Part shown: in pieces, positions 1 to 7,975 of the stretch
How the letters are laid out: every line of letters starts with the position of its first letter
Position numbering within the stretch: position 1 is the stretch's first letter
Assembly (NCBI RefSeq): GCF_014852005.1
Contig: NZ_JACVAU010000002.1
Location: 434,001-498,000, forward strand
Reading direction: 5' to 3'
From: Pseudoxanthomonas sp. PXM03
GTDB lineage: Bacteria > Pseudomonadota > Gammaproteobacteria > Xanthomonadales > Xanthomonadaceae
Length of the DNA stretch: 64,000 nucleotides
Program-made: the position numbers and the translations under genes
Notes under the pieces: model-generated
What the model saw: the letters and a program-made list of their open reading frames with translations, nothing else
The model's database searches: none
Told to the model about the DNA's origin: nothing

Positions 1-51
1 GGATATGTGGGCGACGAAGCAGATGACCGGAAACAGACCGCACTCTGACAT
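1..51 (-). CDS. Possible start of an unidentified protein (partial, runs off window)
   Basis: A reading frame on the minus strand begins with ATG at 51 and remains open to the window edge. It encodes a hydrophobic start (MSECGLFPVICFVAHI). A purine-rich GGAGA sits about 7 bases before the ATG and could serve as ribosome binding site. Only about 17 codons are visible, so no family can be assigned. It lies downstream of hutU on the same strand but beyond a palindrome, so it may be a separate transcription unit. It could also be a chance frame. Confidence 0.3.
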   Translation of the reverse strand, partial: MSECGLFPVICFVAHIS

Positions 52-123
52 GGTTCTCCATGGGGTCCGGCCAGCCCGCCAGGCTCATATCGCAAGCACG
101 CCCGTCGCCGAAGCAGATACATG

Positions 124-153
124 CCAGACGGCCCGCGATCGCGGGCCGTCTGG
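124..153 (-). terminator. Perfect 30-bp palindrome downstream of hutU
   Basis: Bases 124-153 read identically on both strands, with arms of 15 bases meeting between 138 and 139. The GC-rich hairpin lies 22 bases beyond the hutU stop codon. There is no run of T on the hutU side, so if it terminates transcription it is not a classical intrinsic terminator. It could also protect the 3' end of the mRNA. Confidence 0.5.
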
Positions 154-175
154 TAGCGACATGGGCATCACGCCA

Positions 176-1843
176 TCACGCCATCGGCAGCTTCAATCCC
201 TGCTCTTTCGCGCACTGCACGGCGATGTCGTAGCCCGCATCCGCATGCCGCATCACGCCGGTGCCCGGGTCGTTCCACAGCACCCGCGCGATGCGCTTGT
301 CGGCTTCCTCCGTGCCGTCGCAGACGATGACCACGCCGGAGTGCTGCGAGTAGCCCATGCCCACGCCACCGCCGTGGTGCAGCGACACCCAGGTGGCACC
401 GCCTGCAACGTTGAGCATCGCGTTGAGCAGCGGCCAGTCGCTGACCGCGTCGCTGCCGTCCTTCATTGCCTCGGTCTCGCGGTTCGGCGAAGCCACGCTG
501 CCGGAATCGAGGTGATCGCGCCCGATCACCACCGGCGCCTTCAGTTCGCCATTGCGCACCATCTCGTTGAAGGCCAGGCCCAGCTTGTGGCGCAGGCCCA
601 GACCGACCCAGCAGATGCGCGCCGGCAGGCCCTGGAAACTGATGCGCTCGCGCGCCATGTCCAGCCAGCGGTGCAGGTGTGCGTCATCGGGAATCAGTTC
701 CTTCACCTTGGCATCGGTCTTGTAGATGTCCTCCGGATCGCCGCTGAGCGCGACCCAGCGGAACGGGCCCACGCCGCGGCAGAACAGCGGGCGCACGTAG
801 GCCGGCACGAAACCGGGGAAATCGAAGGCGTTCCTCAGGCCCTGGTCGAACGCCATCTGGCGGATATTGTTGCCGTAGTCGAACGTCGGCACTCCCATCT
901 TCTGGAATGCCAGCATCGCTTCCACGTGCACGCGCATGGCCTGCTTGGCGGCATCGCGCACACGCTCGGGTTCGACCTTCTGTTCGGCCAGCCACTGCTC
1001 CACCGTCCAGCCGATCGGCAGATAGCCGTGCACCGGATCGTGCGCGCTGGTCTGGTCGGTGACCGCATCCGGGCGTACGCCACGCTTCACCAACTCCGGC
1101 AGGATTTCCGCGGCGTTGCCGAGCAGCGCGATGGACTTCGCCTCGCCCGCCGCGGTGTACTTCGCGATGCGCGCGAGGGCGTCATCGAGGTCGGTGGCCT
1201 GCTCGTCCACGTAGCACGTGCGCAGGCGCATGTCGATGCTGGACTGGCGGCATTCGATGTTGAGCGAGCTCGCACCGGCCAGCGCCGCGGCCAGCGGCTG
1301 CGCGCCGCCCATGCCGCCGAGGCCGGCGGTGAGGATCCACCTGCCGGCCAGGTTGCCGCCGTAATGCTGGCGCCCCATTTCCACGAAGGTCTCGTACGTG
1401 CCCTGCACGATGCCCTGGCTGCCGATGTAGATCCACGAACCGGCCGTCATCTGGCCGTACATCATCAGGCCCTTCTTATCGAGTTCGTTGAAGTGTTCCC
1501 ACGTGGCCCAGTGCGGCACCAGGTTGGAATTGGCGATCAGCACGCGCGGCGCATCGGGATGCGTGGGGAAAATGCCGACCGGTTTGCCGGACTGCACCAG
1601 CAACGTTTCGTTGTCGTCCAGTTCGCGCAGCGACTTCAGGATGGCGTCGTAGCAGGCCCAGTCGCGCGCGGCGCGGCCGATGCCGCCGTACACCACCAGC
1701 GAGGTGGGGTCTTCGGCGACTTCCGCGTCCAGGTTGTTCTGCAGCATCCGGTACGGCGCCTCGCTGAGCCAGGACTTGCAGGTCAGCGTGTTGCCGCGCG
1801 GGGCGCGGATGACGCGGGAGGGGTCGTGGCGGGGATCGGACAT
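176..1843 (-). CDS. hutU: Urocanate hydratase (urocanase)
   Basis: HutU converts urocanate to 4-imidazolone-5-propanoate, step two of histidine degradation, in the cytoplasm with tightly bound NAD. The 555-residue length is normal. The glycine-rich GGIGRA segment near residue 60 and the ICWVGLG segment near 410, which carries the family's active-site cysteine, are both visible, as is the HHGGGVGMG motif near 500. I chose the ATG at 1843 (MSDPRHDPS) over one ten codons upstream, because the upstream ATG falls on a likely minus-strand -10 (GATAAT, 1872-1877). hutF and hutI lie 9 kb away, so the hut genes are not one operon here, and hutH and hutG are not seen. The identification is firm. Confidence 0.97.
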   Translation of the reverse strand: MSDPRHDPSRVIRAPRGNTLTCKSWLSEAPYRMLQNNLDAEVAEDPTSLVVYGGIGRAARDWACYDAILKSLRELDDNETLLVQSGKPVGIFPTHPDAPRVLIANSNLVPHWATWEHFNELDKKGLMMYGQMTAGSWIYIGSQGIVQGTYETFVEMGRQHYGGNLAGRWILTAGLGGMGGAQPLAAALAGASSLNIECRQSSIDMRLRTCYVDEQATDLDDALARIAKYTAAGEAKSIALLGNAAEILPELVKRGVRPDAVTDQTSAHDPVHGYLPIGWTVEQWLAEQKVEPERVRDAAKQAMRVHVEAMLAFQKMGVPTFDYGNNIRQMAFDQGLRNAFDFPGFVPAYVRPLFCRGVGPFRWVALSGDPEDIYKTDAKVKELIPDDAHLHRWLDMARERISFQGLPARICWVGLGLRHKLGLAFNEMVRNGELKAPVVIGRDHLDSGSVASPNRETEAMKDGSDAVSDWPLLNAMLNVAGGATWVSLHHGGGVGMGYSQHSGVVIVCDGTEEADKRIARVLWNDPGTGVMRHADAGYDIAVQCAKEQGLKLPMA

Positions 1844-1871
1844 GGCAGGTTCCAGATGCAGGTATGCGGCC

Positions 1872-1877
1872 ATTATC
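1872..1877 (-). promoter_or_regulatory. Candidate -10 element for hutU
   Basis: Read on the minus strand the bases are GATAAT, about 29 bases upstream of the chosen hutU ATG. No clear -35 or HutC operator was recognised by eye. Its main use is to argue against the upstream ATG at 1873 as the start codon. Confidence 0.35.
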
Positions 1878-1951
1878 GGCGGGAGGCGCCGCCCTGCGCG
1901 AGCCGCGGCGATGCTGCAGTGCGCGATGGCATGCGTGGCAGAATCCGGGCC

Positions 1952-2686
1952 ATGACTGCCCTACGCCTGCTTCTCTCCGCTTTTCTGTTGGCCGGACTGC
2001 CATGCGCGGCGCCTGTGGCCGCCACGCCACCGGACCGCATCCTGGTGTTCACCAAGACGGCGAAGTTCCGTCACGAATCCATCCCGGTAGCCGTGGCAAC
2101 GCTGCAACGGATCGCCACGGCGCAAGGCATGGTCGTCGATCACATCGAGGATGCCAGCGCCTTCACCGCCGCCCATCTGGCGCGTTACCGCGTGGTGGTG
2201 TTCGCCAGCACCACGGGCGACGTGCTGGACGATGCACAGCAGGCGGCACTCGAGGGCTTCGTGCGCAACGGCGGCGGCTTCGTCGGCGTGCATGCCGCGG
2301 CCGACACCGAGTACGACTGGCCCTGGTACGGGCAACTGGTGGGCGCGTACTTCCACGATCACCCGCCGGGGCTGCAATCCACGCACGTGCAGCCAGAGCA
2401 TGGCGGGAAACCCGTGGGTGAGCGCTGGCCGATCACCGACGAGCTCTACAACTACCGCGCCAATCCGCGCGGGCGCGTGCAGGTGATCGCCACGGTGGAC
2501 GAACGCGGATACGACGGCGGCCTGATGGGCGACGACCATCCCATCGCGTGGTGCCGTGCCTTCGATGGCGGGCGCAGCTGGTACACGGGGCTGGGACACG
2601 ATGCGGCGGTGTATGCGGATGCGAACGTCATGGCGCAGCTGGTGCGCGGGCTGCGGTATGCCTCGGGGCGTTCGGACGACTGTTGA
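1952..2686 (+). CDS. ThuA-like domain protein, exported
   Basis: The 244-residue protein has an N-terminal signal peptide ([20 protein letters not shown]) followed by one ThuA-like, glutamine-amidotransferase-fold domain. Supporting motifs are [15 protein letters not shown] at the start of the domain, [20 protein letters not shown] in the middle and GLGHD near the end. ThuA-like proteins are linked to sugar utilisation, and many are exported, but the reaction is not known for most. The ATG at 1952 has no Shine-Dalgarno sequence. A CAGAAT hexamer ends 7 bases before it, which would fit leaderless transcription. It is divergent from hutU with 108 bp between them. No sugar genes are adjacent, so its role is open. 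Confidence 0.85.
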   Translation: MTALRLLLSAFLLAGLPCAAPVAATPPDRILVFTKTAKFRHESIPVAVATLQRIATAQGMVVDHIEDASAFTAAHLARYRVVVFASTTGDVLDDAQQAALEGFVRNGGGFVGVHAAADTEYDWPWYGQLVGAYFHDHPPGLQSTHVQPEHGGKPVGERWPITDELYNYRANPRGRVQVIATVDERGYDGGLMGDDHPIAWCRAFDGGRSWYTGLGHDAAVYADANVMAQLVRGLRYASGRSDDC

Positions 2687-2692
2687 GGCGTT

Positions 2693-2720
2693 GCGCGCTC
2701 CCCTTCCGTGAGGAGCGCGC
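2693..2720 (+). terminator. Hairpin after the ThuA-like gene
   Basis: A 9-bp GC-rich stem (2693-2701 with 2712-2720) closes a 10-base loop just after the stop codon. No T tract follows on the plus strand. It lies between convergent genes and could act on either. Confidence 0.4.
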
Positions 2721-2778
2721 GCCGGAGTGCTTGCCTTCCGGTCGATCCGGTACCGGGAAGGCGTGTGCCGTTGCGGAA

Positions 2779-3129
2779 CTACCGGATGGAGGAATCCAGC
2801 GAGCGCAGCGCGTCAGCCAGGTTGAGGTGACCGGTACGGTCGAGATCTTCCTTGGTGTACGCACGGCCCGGAAGACCGTTGCAGGCCGTCTTGTGATCGC
2901 GCGGACGGATGCGGCTGCCGGTCTGGCGCACGCAGTTGGCTTCCGACACGGGCGGCTTTTCGGTGGCTGCGGAGGCGGCCTCGGCATCGCTGGCTGGCGT
3001 CGCGGCGCGGGTTTCGGCGACAGCCGTCTCCGGAGAAGCTGCGGGTTGCGCTGCGGCGACAGGCGATTCGGCGTGCGCGGCGGTGGCCGCCAGGCAGGCA
3101 GCGAAAGCGAAGAGGGTCAGGTGTTTCAT
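2779..3129 (-). CDS. Small exported protein with TonB-plug-like C-terminal segment
   Basis: This 116-residue protein begins with a clear signal peptide (MKHLTLFAFAACLAATAAHA). A low-complexity Ala/Pro/Glu linker follows to about residue 60. The last 50 residues hold two cysteines (ANCVRQTGSRI and KTACNGLPG) and the segment GRAYTKEDLDRTGHLNLADA. That segment resembles the start of a TonB receptor plug (a D/E-L-x-x-T-G-x-x-x-x-x-DAL pattern), but no barrel follows. The stop codon is intact, so it is not simply a broken receptor. A periplasmic location is inferred from the signal peptide. No enzymatic motif is visible and I cannot name a function. Confidence 0.7.
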   Translation of the reverse strand: MKHLTLFAFAACLAATAAHAESPVAAAQPAASPETAVAETRAATPASDAEAASAATEKPPVSEANCVRQTGSRIRPRDHKTACNGLPGRAYTKEDLDRTGHLNLADALRSLDSSIR

Positions 3130-3218
3130 GATCGACTCCCGGGCGAGCGTGTGGGCGCTACGTTACGCCTCGCCACGGGTGAATGTGAGTCTGGACGTCC
3201 TGACCGTTTAAGCGGAAC

Positions 3219-3740
3219 TCAGGCAGGCGGGCACTGCGCCTTGCGCCCTTCGTGGAAGCGTTGCACGGCCGCCGCATCGGCCTTCTGCGGGGACACGCCA
3301 TCGTCGAACAGGACACGCCATGTGCCGTCATCGCCCCGATGCCATACCGAGCCGAAGCGGCCGATCCTGTGCTCGCCGGTCGCCGGGTCTTCGTACAGGG
3401 CCGGACCGCTGGAATAGGCCGTGCGGCCATCGCCGCCGAGGGTCACGACCGCCGGGTACCAGCGCAGCTTCAGGGTCTTGCCTTCTATCAGCGGTGCCCA
3501 TTCCATGGTGATGGCCTCGCGTCCCCGTGTCGGCGCGCGGCTGACACCGAAGGCGGCGTCGGGATGCAGGTGCTCGGCGAATGCGGCGGCATCGTGGTCG
3601 GCGACGGACTGGGCGAAGCTGAGTTCGCGCTGCCAGACGGCGCATTCGGCCTGTCGCGTGGTTTCCGGCGGCACGGCCAACGCATCACCGGCCAGCAGCC
3701 CCAACGCCAGCGTGCACGAAAGTCGGAGGAGCGTTGTCAT
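3219..3740 (-). CDS. Exported SnoaL/NTF2-like (DUF4440-type) protein
   Basis: The 173-residue product has a signal peptide (MTTLLRLSCTLALGLLAGDALA) and one NTF2-like domain. The helix ECAVWQRELSFAQSVADHDAAAFAEHLHPDA and the later strands ending in FGSVWHRGDDGTWRVLFDDG are typical of DUF4440/SnoaL-like proteins, which form a cone-shaped pocket. Such proteins range from isomerases to ligand carriers, and no catalytic residue set can be assigned. The gene is divergent from the NPP phosphodiesterase with a very short spacer, so the two may share a promoter region. The start at 3740 is set by the signal peptide. Confidence 0.8.
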   Translation of the reverse strand: MTTLLRLSCTLALGLLAGDALAVPPETTRQAECAVWQRELSFAQSVADHDAAAFAEHLHPDAAFGVSRAPTRGREAITMEWAPLIEGKTLKLRWYPAVVTLGGDGRTAYSSGPALYEDPATGEHRIGRFGSVWHRGDDGTWRVLFDDGVSPQKADAAAVQRFHEGRKAQCPPA

Positions 3741-3797
3741 GCGGATTTCCCCGGAGTCTGCCAAGCTGTCATGGATTCCAGCTCCTCTACGTACCGC

Positions 3798-5060
3798 ATG
3801 CGCCTGCCATTGGTCAGGGTGACGGTGCTGGCCGTCCTGCTCTGGACGGCCGGTTGCGCCACCACCCCCTCCACCGCCCCGACGCCCTCCACGCGGCACA
3901 GCGTCGTGCTGATTTCCATCGACGGCCTGGCCGCCAGCGCGCTGGCACGCGGCAACACGCCCAACCTTGACCGCCTGGCGGCCGAGGGCGTGCACGCGGC
4001 ATGGATGAATCCCTCCTACCCGGTGCTGACGTTTCCCAACCACTTCACCCTGGTCACGGGGCTGCGGCCGGACCGCCACGGCATCATCCACAACAGCATG
4101 CGCGATGACGCCGTGGGCGGCTTCAAGGTGGCCGACAAAGCAGCGGGCGCGGATGCGCGCTGGTGGCAGGGTGAACCGATCTGGAATACCGCCGAGAAGG
4201 CCGGCCTGCGCACTGCGATCTGGGCGTGGCCAGGCAACGCGGCCCCCATCGATGGCCGTCGTCCCACGCGGTGGGTCCCCTATTCCCCGGAGATCAGTTC
4301 GCTCGAGCGCGCGGACCAGGTTGCCGGCTGGCTGACCGAGCCCGCGGCGACGCGCCCCCACCTGGCGGCGCTGTATTTCGAGCGGGTGGACAACGTGGGC
4401 CACGACAAAGGCCCGGATGCGCCGGAAACCCTGGCGGCGATCCGCGAAGTGGATGCCGCCGTGGGCCGCATCATGCAGGCACTGGATGCACGCGGACTGC
4501 GCACGTCCACGGACCTCGTGGTGGTCTCCGACCACGGCATGGCGCCGGTGGCACCGGACCAGTACATCGCGCTGGAAGACATGGCCGCGTTCGAGCAGGC
4601 CGAGGCGGTCAGCACGGGACAGGTGATCGGCTTCAATCCGCGCCCAGGCCACGAAGCCGCCGCCGGACACCGCCTGCTCGGTCGGCACGACCACTACCAA
4701 TGCTGGCGCAAGCAGGATCTGCCGGCCCGCTGGCACTACGGCAGGCATCCGCGCGTGCCCGCGATCGTCTGCCAGTTCGATGAAGGGTGGAATGCCCTGC
4801 CAGCCGAGCAACTGCAGCGCGTGCCGAAGGACCGGCTGAACCGCGGTTCGCATGGGTACGACAACACCCTGCCCTCCATGCGCGCGGTGTTCGTGGCGGC
4901 GGGGCCCAGTTTCCGCCGTGGCGCAACGCTGCCAGCGTTCGACAACGTGGACGTGTACCCGCTGCTGGCGACGTTGCTGGGCCTCGCGCCGGCGCGCAAC
5001 GACGGCACGGCCGATACCTTCGCGCCGGTGCTGGCACCGCGGGCGGACATGCCGCATTGA
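3798..5060 (+). CDS. Nucleotide pyrophosphatase/phosphodiesterase (NPP/ENPP family), lipoprotein
   Basis: This is an alkaline phosphatase-superfamily phosphodiesterase that hydrolyses nucleotide pyrophosphate or phosphodiester bonds. With the start at 3798 it has 420 residues and a lipoprotein signal ending in WTAGC (Cys20), so it is probably membrane-anchored in the periplasm. The two-zinc site is complete: Asp42 in ISIDGL, the nucleophile Thr78 in LTFPNH with Asn81, then NVGHDKGPD, VSDHGM and SHGYDN. An in-frame ATG at 3771 would add nine residues; neither start has a good ribosome binding site. ENPP enzymes of Xanthomonas are the well-studied bacterial relatives. The natural substrate cannot be read from the sequence. 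Confidence 0.92.
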   Translation: MRLPLVRVTVLAVLLWTAGCATTPSTAPTPSTRHSVVLISIDGLAASALARGNTPNLDRLAAEGVHAAWMNPSYPVLTFPNHFTLVTGLRPDRHGIIHNSMRDDAVGGFKVADKAAGADARWWQGEPIWNTAEKAGLRTAIWAWPGNAAPIDGRRPTRWVPYSPEISSLERADQVAGWLTEPAATRPHLAALYFERVDNVGHDKGPDAPETLAAIREVDAAVGRIMQALDARGLRTSTDLVVVSDHGMAPVAPDQYIALEDMAAFEQAEAVSTGQVIGFNPRPGHEAAAGHRLLGRHDHYQCWRKQDLPARWHYGRHPRVPAIVCQFDEGWNALPAEQLQRVPKDRLNRGSHGYDNTLPSMRAVFVAAGPSFRRGATLPAFDNVDVYPLLATLLGLAPARNDGTADTFAPVLAPRADMPH

Positions 5061-5109
5061 TGTCCGGAAACGGGGAGTCCACGCGCAGGGCCGGTGCTAG
5101 CCTTCCCGC

Positions 5110-6612
5110 ATGCTTCCCGCCGATGCCACCGCCCTGCCCGACCCGCATGTCTGCGAACAGGCGCGCCTGAGCCGCGATGCGCGCTTCGACGGCCTGTTCT
5201 TCACCGCCGTCACCAGTACCCGCATCTACTGCCGGCCGGTATGCCCGGCCCCGGCACCGAAGCCGGCGAACATCGTCTACTACCGGCACGCCGCCGCCGC
5301 AGAGGCCGCCGGCTTCCGCCCGTGTCTGCGCTGCCGCCCGGAACTCGCCCCCGGCGACGGCACCTGGCGACGCGGCGATGCGGTGGTGGCACGCGCACTG
5401 AAGCTGATCGACCAGGGCGCGCTGGTGGACGCACCGTTGTCCGCACTGGCCGGGAAAGTCGGATTGGGCGAACGGCAGCTGCGGCGCCTGTTCACCGAAC
5501 GCCTGGGTGCGACGCCTGCGGGCGTGCACGGCACGCGGCGCCTGCTGTTCGCCAAGCAGCTGCTCACCGATACCGCGCTGCCGATCACGCAGGTGGCCCT
5601 GGCAGCGGGGTTCGGCAGCCTGACCCGGTTCAACACCGCCTTCCGCGAGGAATACCGCATGGCACCGCGCGATCTGCGCAAGCGCGATGCGCCGCCTTCG
5701 CACGAGATCATGACGCTCCGCCTGGGCTACCGGCCGCCCTACGACTTTGCCGCGATGCTGGATTTCCTGCGCGGACGCGCCCTGCCCGGCGTGGAAGCCG
5801 TGGATGGGCACGGGTATTCACGCGTGATCGGCACGGGGGCTGCGCCGGGCTGGTTGCGGGTAAGCGCATGGGATGGGAAGGACCCACATGCCCTGAAGCT
5901 GGAATTGCACGGTGCGGCACCTGCCGAACTGCTGGGGATCGTGCACCGCCTGCGCCGCATGTTCGATCTGGATGCGGACCCGCAGGCCATCGCGTACGCG
6001 CTGGAGGGCGACGCGCGCCTGCGTCCGTTGCTGCGCGAGCGGCCGGGCCTGCGGTTGCCCAGCGGCTGGGATGGCTTCGAGATCGCAGTGCGGGCCGTCA
6101 TCGGCCAGCAGGTCAGCGTGGCCGCCGCGCGCACGCTGACCGCCCGCCTGGCGCAACGGTATGGAACCGCGCTGGCGACACCGTTCGGGGCACTGACGCA
6201 GATGTTTCCGACGCCTGACGCGATCGCCGACGTGGATCTGACCGAGATCGGCCTGACCCGTGCGCGCGCCGCCACGATACGCGGGCTTGCGCGTGCAGTG
6301 ATCGAAGGTCGCGTAGACTTCAACCCGGAGCGGACGCTGGACGATTTCACTGCACGCTGGGTAGCCCTGCCCGGCATCGGTCCGTGGACAGCGCACTACA
6401 TGGCGCTGCGCGCACTCGGTCATCCGGACGCGTTTCCTGCCGACGATCTGGTCCTGCAGAAGGCCGTGCCGACGGATGGCACGCGGATGACAGCGAAAGC
6501 CCTGACGGCACGCGCGGAAGCCTGGCGGCCGTGGCGCGCGTATGCGGTGATCCACGTGTGGAAGGCGAGCATGGCCGCGCAGAAGCCACGCTCTCCTGCA
6601 GGAGCGACGTGA
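5110..6612 (+). CDS. alkA: Ada-AlkA fusion: methyl-sensing regulator and 3-methyladenine DNA glycosylase
   Basis: The 500-residue protein joins three modules. Residues 1-80 are the Ada N-terminal methylphosphotriester domain with zinc cysteines Cys41, Cys45, Cys72 and Cys75. Residues 85-190 are an AraC-type helix-turn-helix. Residues 200-490 are AlkA: its N-terminal domain, then HhH-GPD with LPGIGPWTAHY and a catalytic Asp near 446 in FPADDL. It should excise alkylated bases and switch on its own regulon when Ada is methylated. The Ogt-like suicide domain of classical Ada is absent here and is encoded separately by the next gene. The last codons and the stop lie inside a palindromic repeat arm (6601-6619). 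Confidence 0.95.
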   Translation: MLPADATALPDPHVCEQARLSRDARFDGLFFTAVTSTRIYCRPVCPAPAPKPANIVYYRHAAAAEAAGFRPCLRCRPELAPGDGTWRRGDAVVARALKLIDQGALVDAPLSALAGKVGLGERQLRRLFTERLGATPAGVHGTRRLLFAKQLLTDTALPITQVALAAGFGSLTRFNTAFREEYRMAPRDLRKRDAPPSHEIMTLRLGYRPPYDFAAMLDFLRGRALPGVEAVDGHGYSRVIGTGAAPGWLRVSAWDGKDPHALKLELHGAAPAELLGIVHRLRRMFDLDADPQAIAYALEGDARLRPLLRERPGLRLPSGWDGFEIAVRAVIGQQVSVAAARTLTARLAQRYGTALATPFGALTQMFPTPDAIADVDLTEIGLTRARAATIRGLARAVIEGRVDFNPERTLDDFTARWVALPGIGPWTAHYMALRALGHPDAFPADDLVLQKAVPTDGTRMTAKALTARAEAWRPWRAYAVIHVWKASMAAQKPRSPAGAT

Positions 6613-6678
6613 GTCGCGAGCGGGATCCTTCAACGACAGCGAACATTTCACTCATGCGGTCGCGACTCACGTGGCTCC
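6601..6678. repeat. Palindromic repeat, family GGAGCGACGTRAGTCGCGA, copy 1
   Basis: Arms 6601-6619 and 6660-6678 are inverted copies with one mismatch, separated by 40 bases. The left arm overlaps the 3' end of alkA and supplies its Gly-Ala-Thr-stop ending. The same arm sequence recurs near 18.6 kb and 21.5 kb, so this is an interspersed REP-like family. Confidence 0.85.
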
Positions 6679-6709
6679 TAGATCCGAGCTCCCTTATCCT
6701 GCCCTCGCC

Positions 6710-7207
6710 ATGATCCTCTTCCGCCACCTCGCCAGCCCTGTCGGCACGCTCACCCTGGCCGCGACCGACGACGGCCTGCATGCGATCGAATTCCCGCGCA
6801 ACCGCCACCCCGCGAACCGTGCTGAATGGACGGAGGGGCAACATCCCGTGCTCGATCTGGCCGCGCGCCAACTGGATGAGTATTTCGCCGCGACGCGCCG
6901 CGCGTTCGATCTGCCGCTGGCACCGCGCGGCACCGACTTCCAGCGCACCGTGTGGCTGGCGCTGGCCGGCATCGCCTACGGGGAAACGGTCAGCTACGCG
7001 CAACTGGCGCAGCGCGTTGGAAAACCCACCGCGATGCGCGCCGTCGGTGCCGCCAACGGGCGCAATCCGCTGCCCATCGTGCTGCCCTGTCATCGCGTGA
7101 TCGGTGCTGACGGTTCGCTGACGGGCTTCGGTGGCGGCCTGCCGACCAAGCAGTTCCTGCTGGAGCTGGAAGGCGCGCTGGCGAGGGCGGACGACCTGTT
7201 CGGCTGA
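6710..7207 (+). CDS. ogt: Methylated-DNA--[protein]-cysteine S-methyltransferase
   Basis: Ogt removes methyl groups from O6-methylguanine and O4-methylthymine by transferring them irreversibly to its own cysteine. The 165-residue protein has the acceptor motif PCHRV with Cys127, preceded by the DNA-binding helix region GETVSYAQLAQRVGKP and the asparagine hinge GAANGRNPLPIVL. I start at ATG 6710 (MILFRHLASPVGTL), where family homology begins; a GTG 13 codons upstream lies inside the repeat region. It follows alkA by about 100 bp, so the two repair genes probably act together. The start lacks an obvious ribosome binding site. Confidence 0.95.
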   Translation: MILFRHLASPVGTLTLAATDDGLHAIEFPRNRHPANRAEWTEGQHPVLDLAARQLDEYFAATRRAFDLPLAPRGTDFQRTVWLALAGIAYGETVSYAQLAQRVGKPTAMRAVGAANGRNPLPIVLPCHRVIGADGSLTGFGGGLPTKQFLLELEGALARADDLFG

Positions 7208-7213
7208 GGTCGC

Positions 7214-7975
7214 CTACATGCCGCGGAAACGCTGCTGGAACGCGGCGCTGACCGGCAGCACATCGTTGCGGCCCTTCACGCTGAGCTGGTGTCGGCCGAG
7301 TTCGTCCTTGCGCACGCGGTCGATGGCCTGCACGCGTACCAGCACGCCGCGGTGCACCTGCCAGAACACATCGTGATCAAGTCCGCCCAGCAGTTCCTTC
7401 AGCGGCATGCGGATGATCGCGTCGTCATCGGCGGTCGCCACCCGCACGTATTTGTCCTGTGCCTGGAAGAACAGCACCTCATCGATGGCAATCATGCGCA
7501 CACTGTCGCCGACGCTGGCGGTGATCCAGCGAATGAGCCGTTCCCCCTGCGGACGCAGGCGCGCCTCGAGATCGTCGATCAGCGCACGAAGATCAGGCGC
7601 GCGCGGATTTGCAAGCCGCTCCCTCACGCGCTCCACCGCCTGCACCAGCCGCGCGTCCTGCACAGGCTTGAGCAGGTAGTCCGCAGCGCCCGCCTCGAAG
7701 GCGCGGATCGCGTAATCCTCGTAGGCGGTGGTGAAAACCACCAGTCCCTCCTGTTCGACCACCTTGCGGGCCACGTCCAGTCCGTTGACGCCCGGCATGC
7801 GGATGTCGAGGAAAGCGATCCGGGGACGATGCCGCGCCACGGCCTCCAGTGCGGACACGCCGTCCTCGCATACCGCCACGATTTCGAGTTCCGGCCACGC
7901 AGCGTGCAACTGCTGCTGCAGCGCGCGTCGTTGCGGCGCTTCATCCTCGGCGATCACGGCGGTGATACGACTCAT
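7214..7975 (-). CDS. LytTR-family response regulator (AlgR/LytR type)
   Basis: The 253-residue regulator has an N-terminal receiver domain (about 1-120) with the acidic pair EDE near the start, phospho-acceptor Asp in FLDIRMPG near residue 57, and the conserved Thr and Lys in FTTAYED and LLKPV. A C-terminal LytTR DNA-binding domain follows (about 150-250, with FFQAQDKYVRV and FWQVHRGVLVRV). Its start overlaps the stop of the sensor kinase gene by ATGA, so the pair is translationally coupled. It should bind DNA when phosphorylated by that kinase. The target promoters are not evident. Confidence 0.93.
   Translation of the reverse strand: MSRITAVIAEDEAPQRRALQQQLHAAWPELEIVAVCEDGVSALEAVARHRPRIAFLDIRMPGVNGLDVARKVVEQEGLVVFTTAYEDYAIRAFEAGAADYLLKPVQDARLVQAVERVRERLANPRAPDLRALIDDLEARLRPQGERLIRWITASVGDSVRMIAIDEVLFFQAQDKYVRVATADDDAIIRMPLKELLGGLDHDVFWQVHRGVLVRVQAIDRVRKDELGRHQLSVKGRNDVLPVSAAFQQRFRGM

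Noticed and set aside
5-1951. Plus-strand frame running from the window edge into the ThuA-like protein
   Set aside because: Only the part from 1952 resembles a protein family, starting with a signal peptide. The rest is antisense to hutU.
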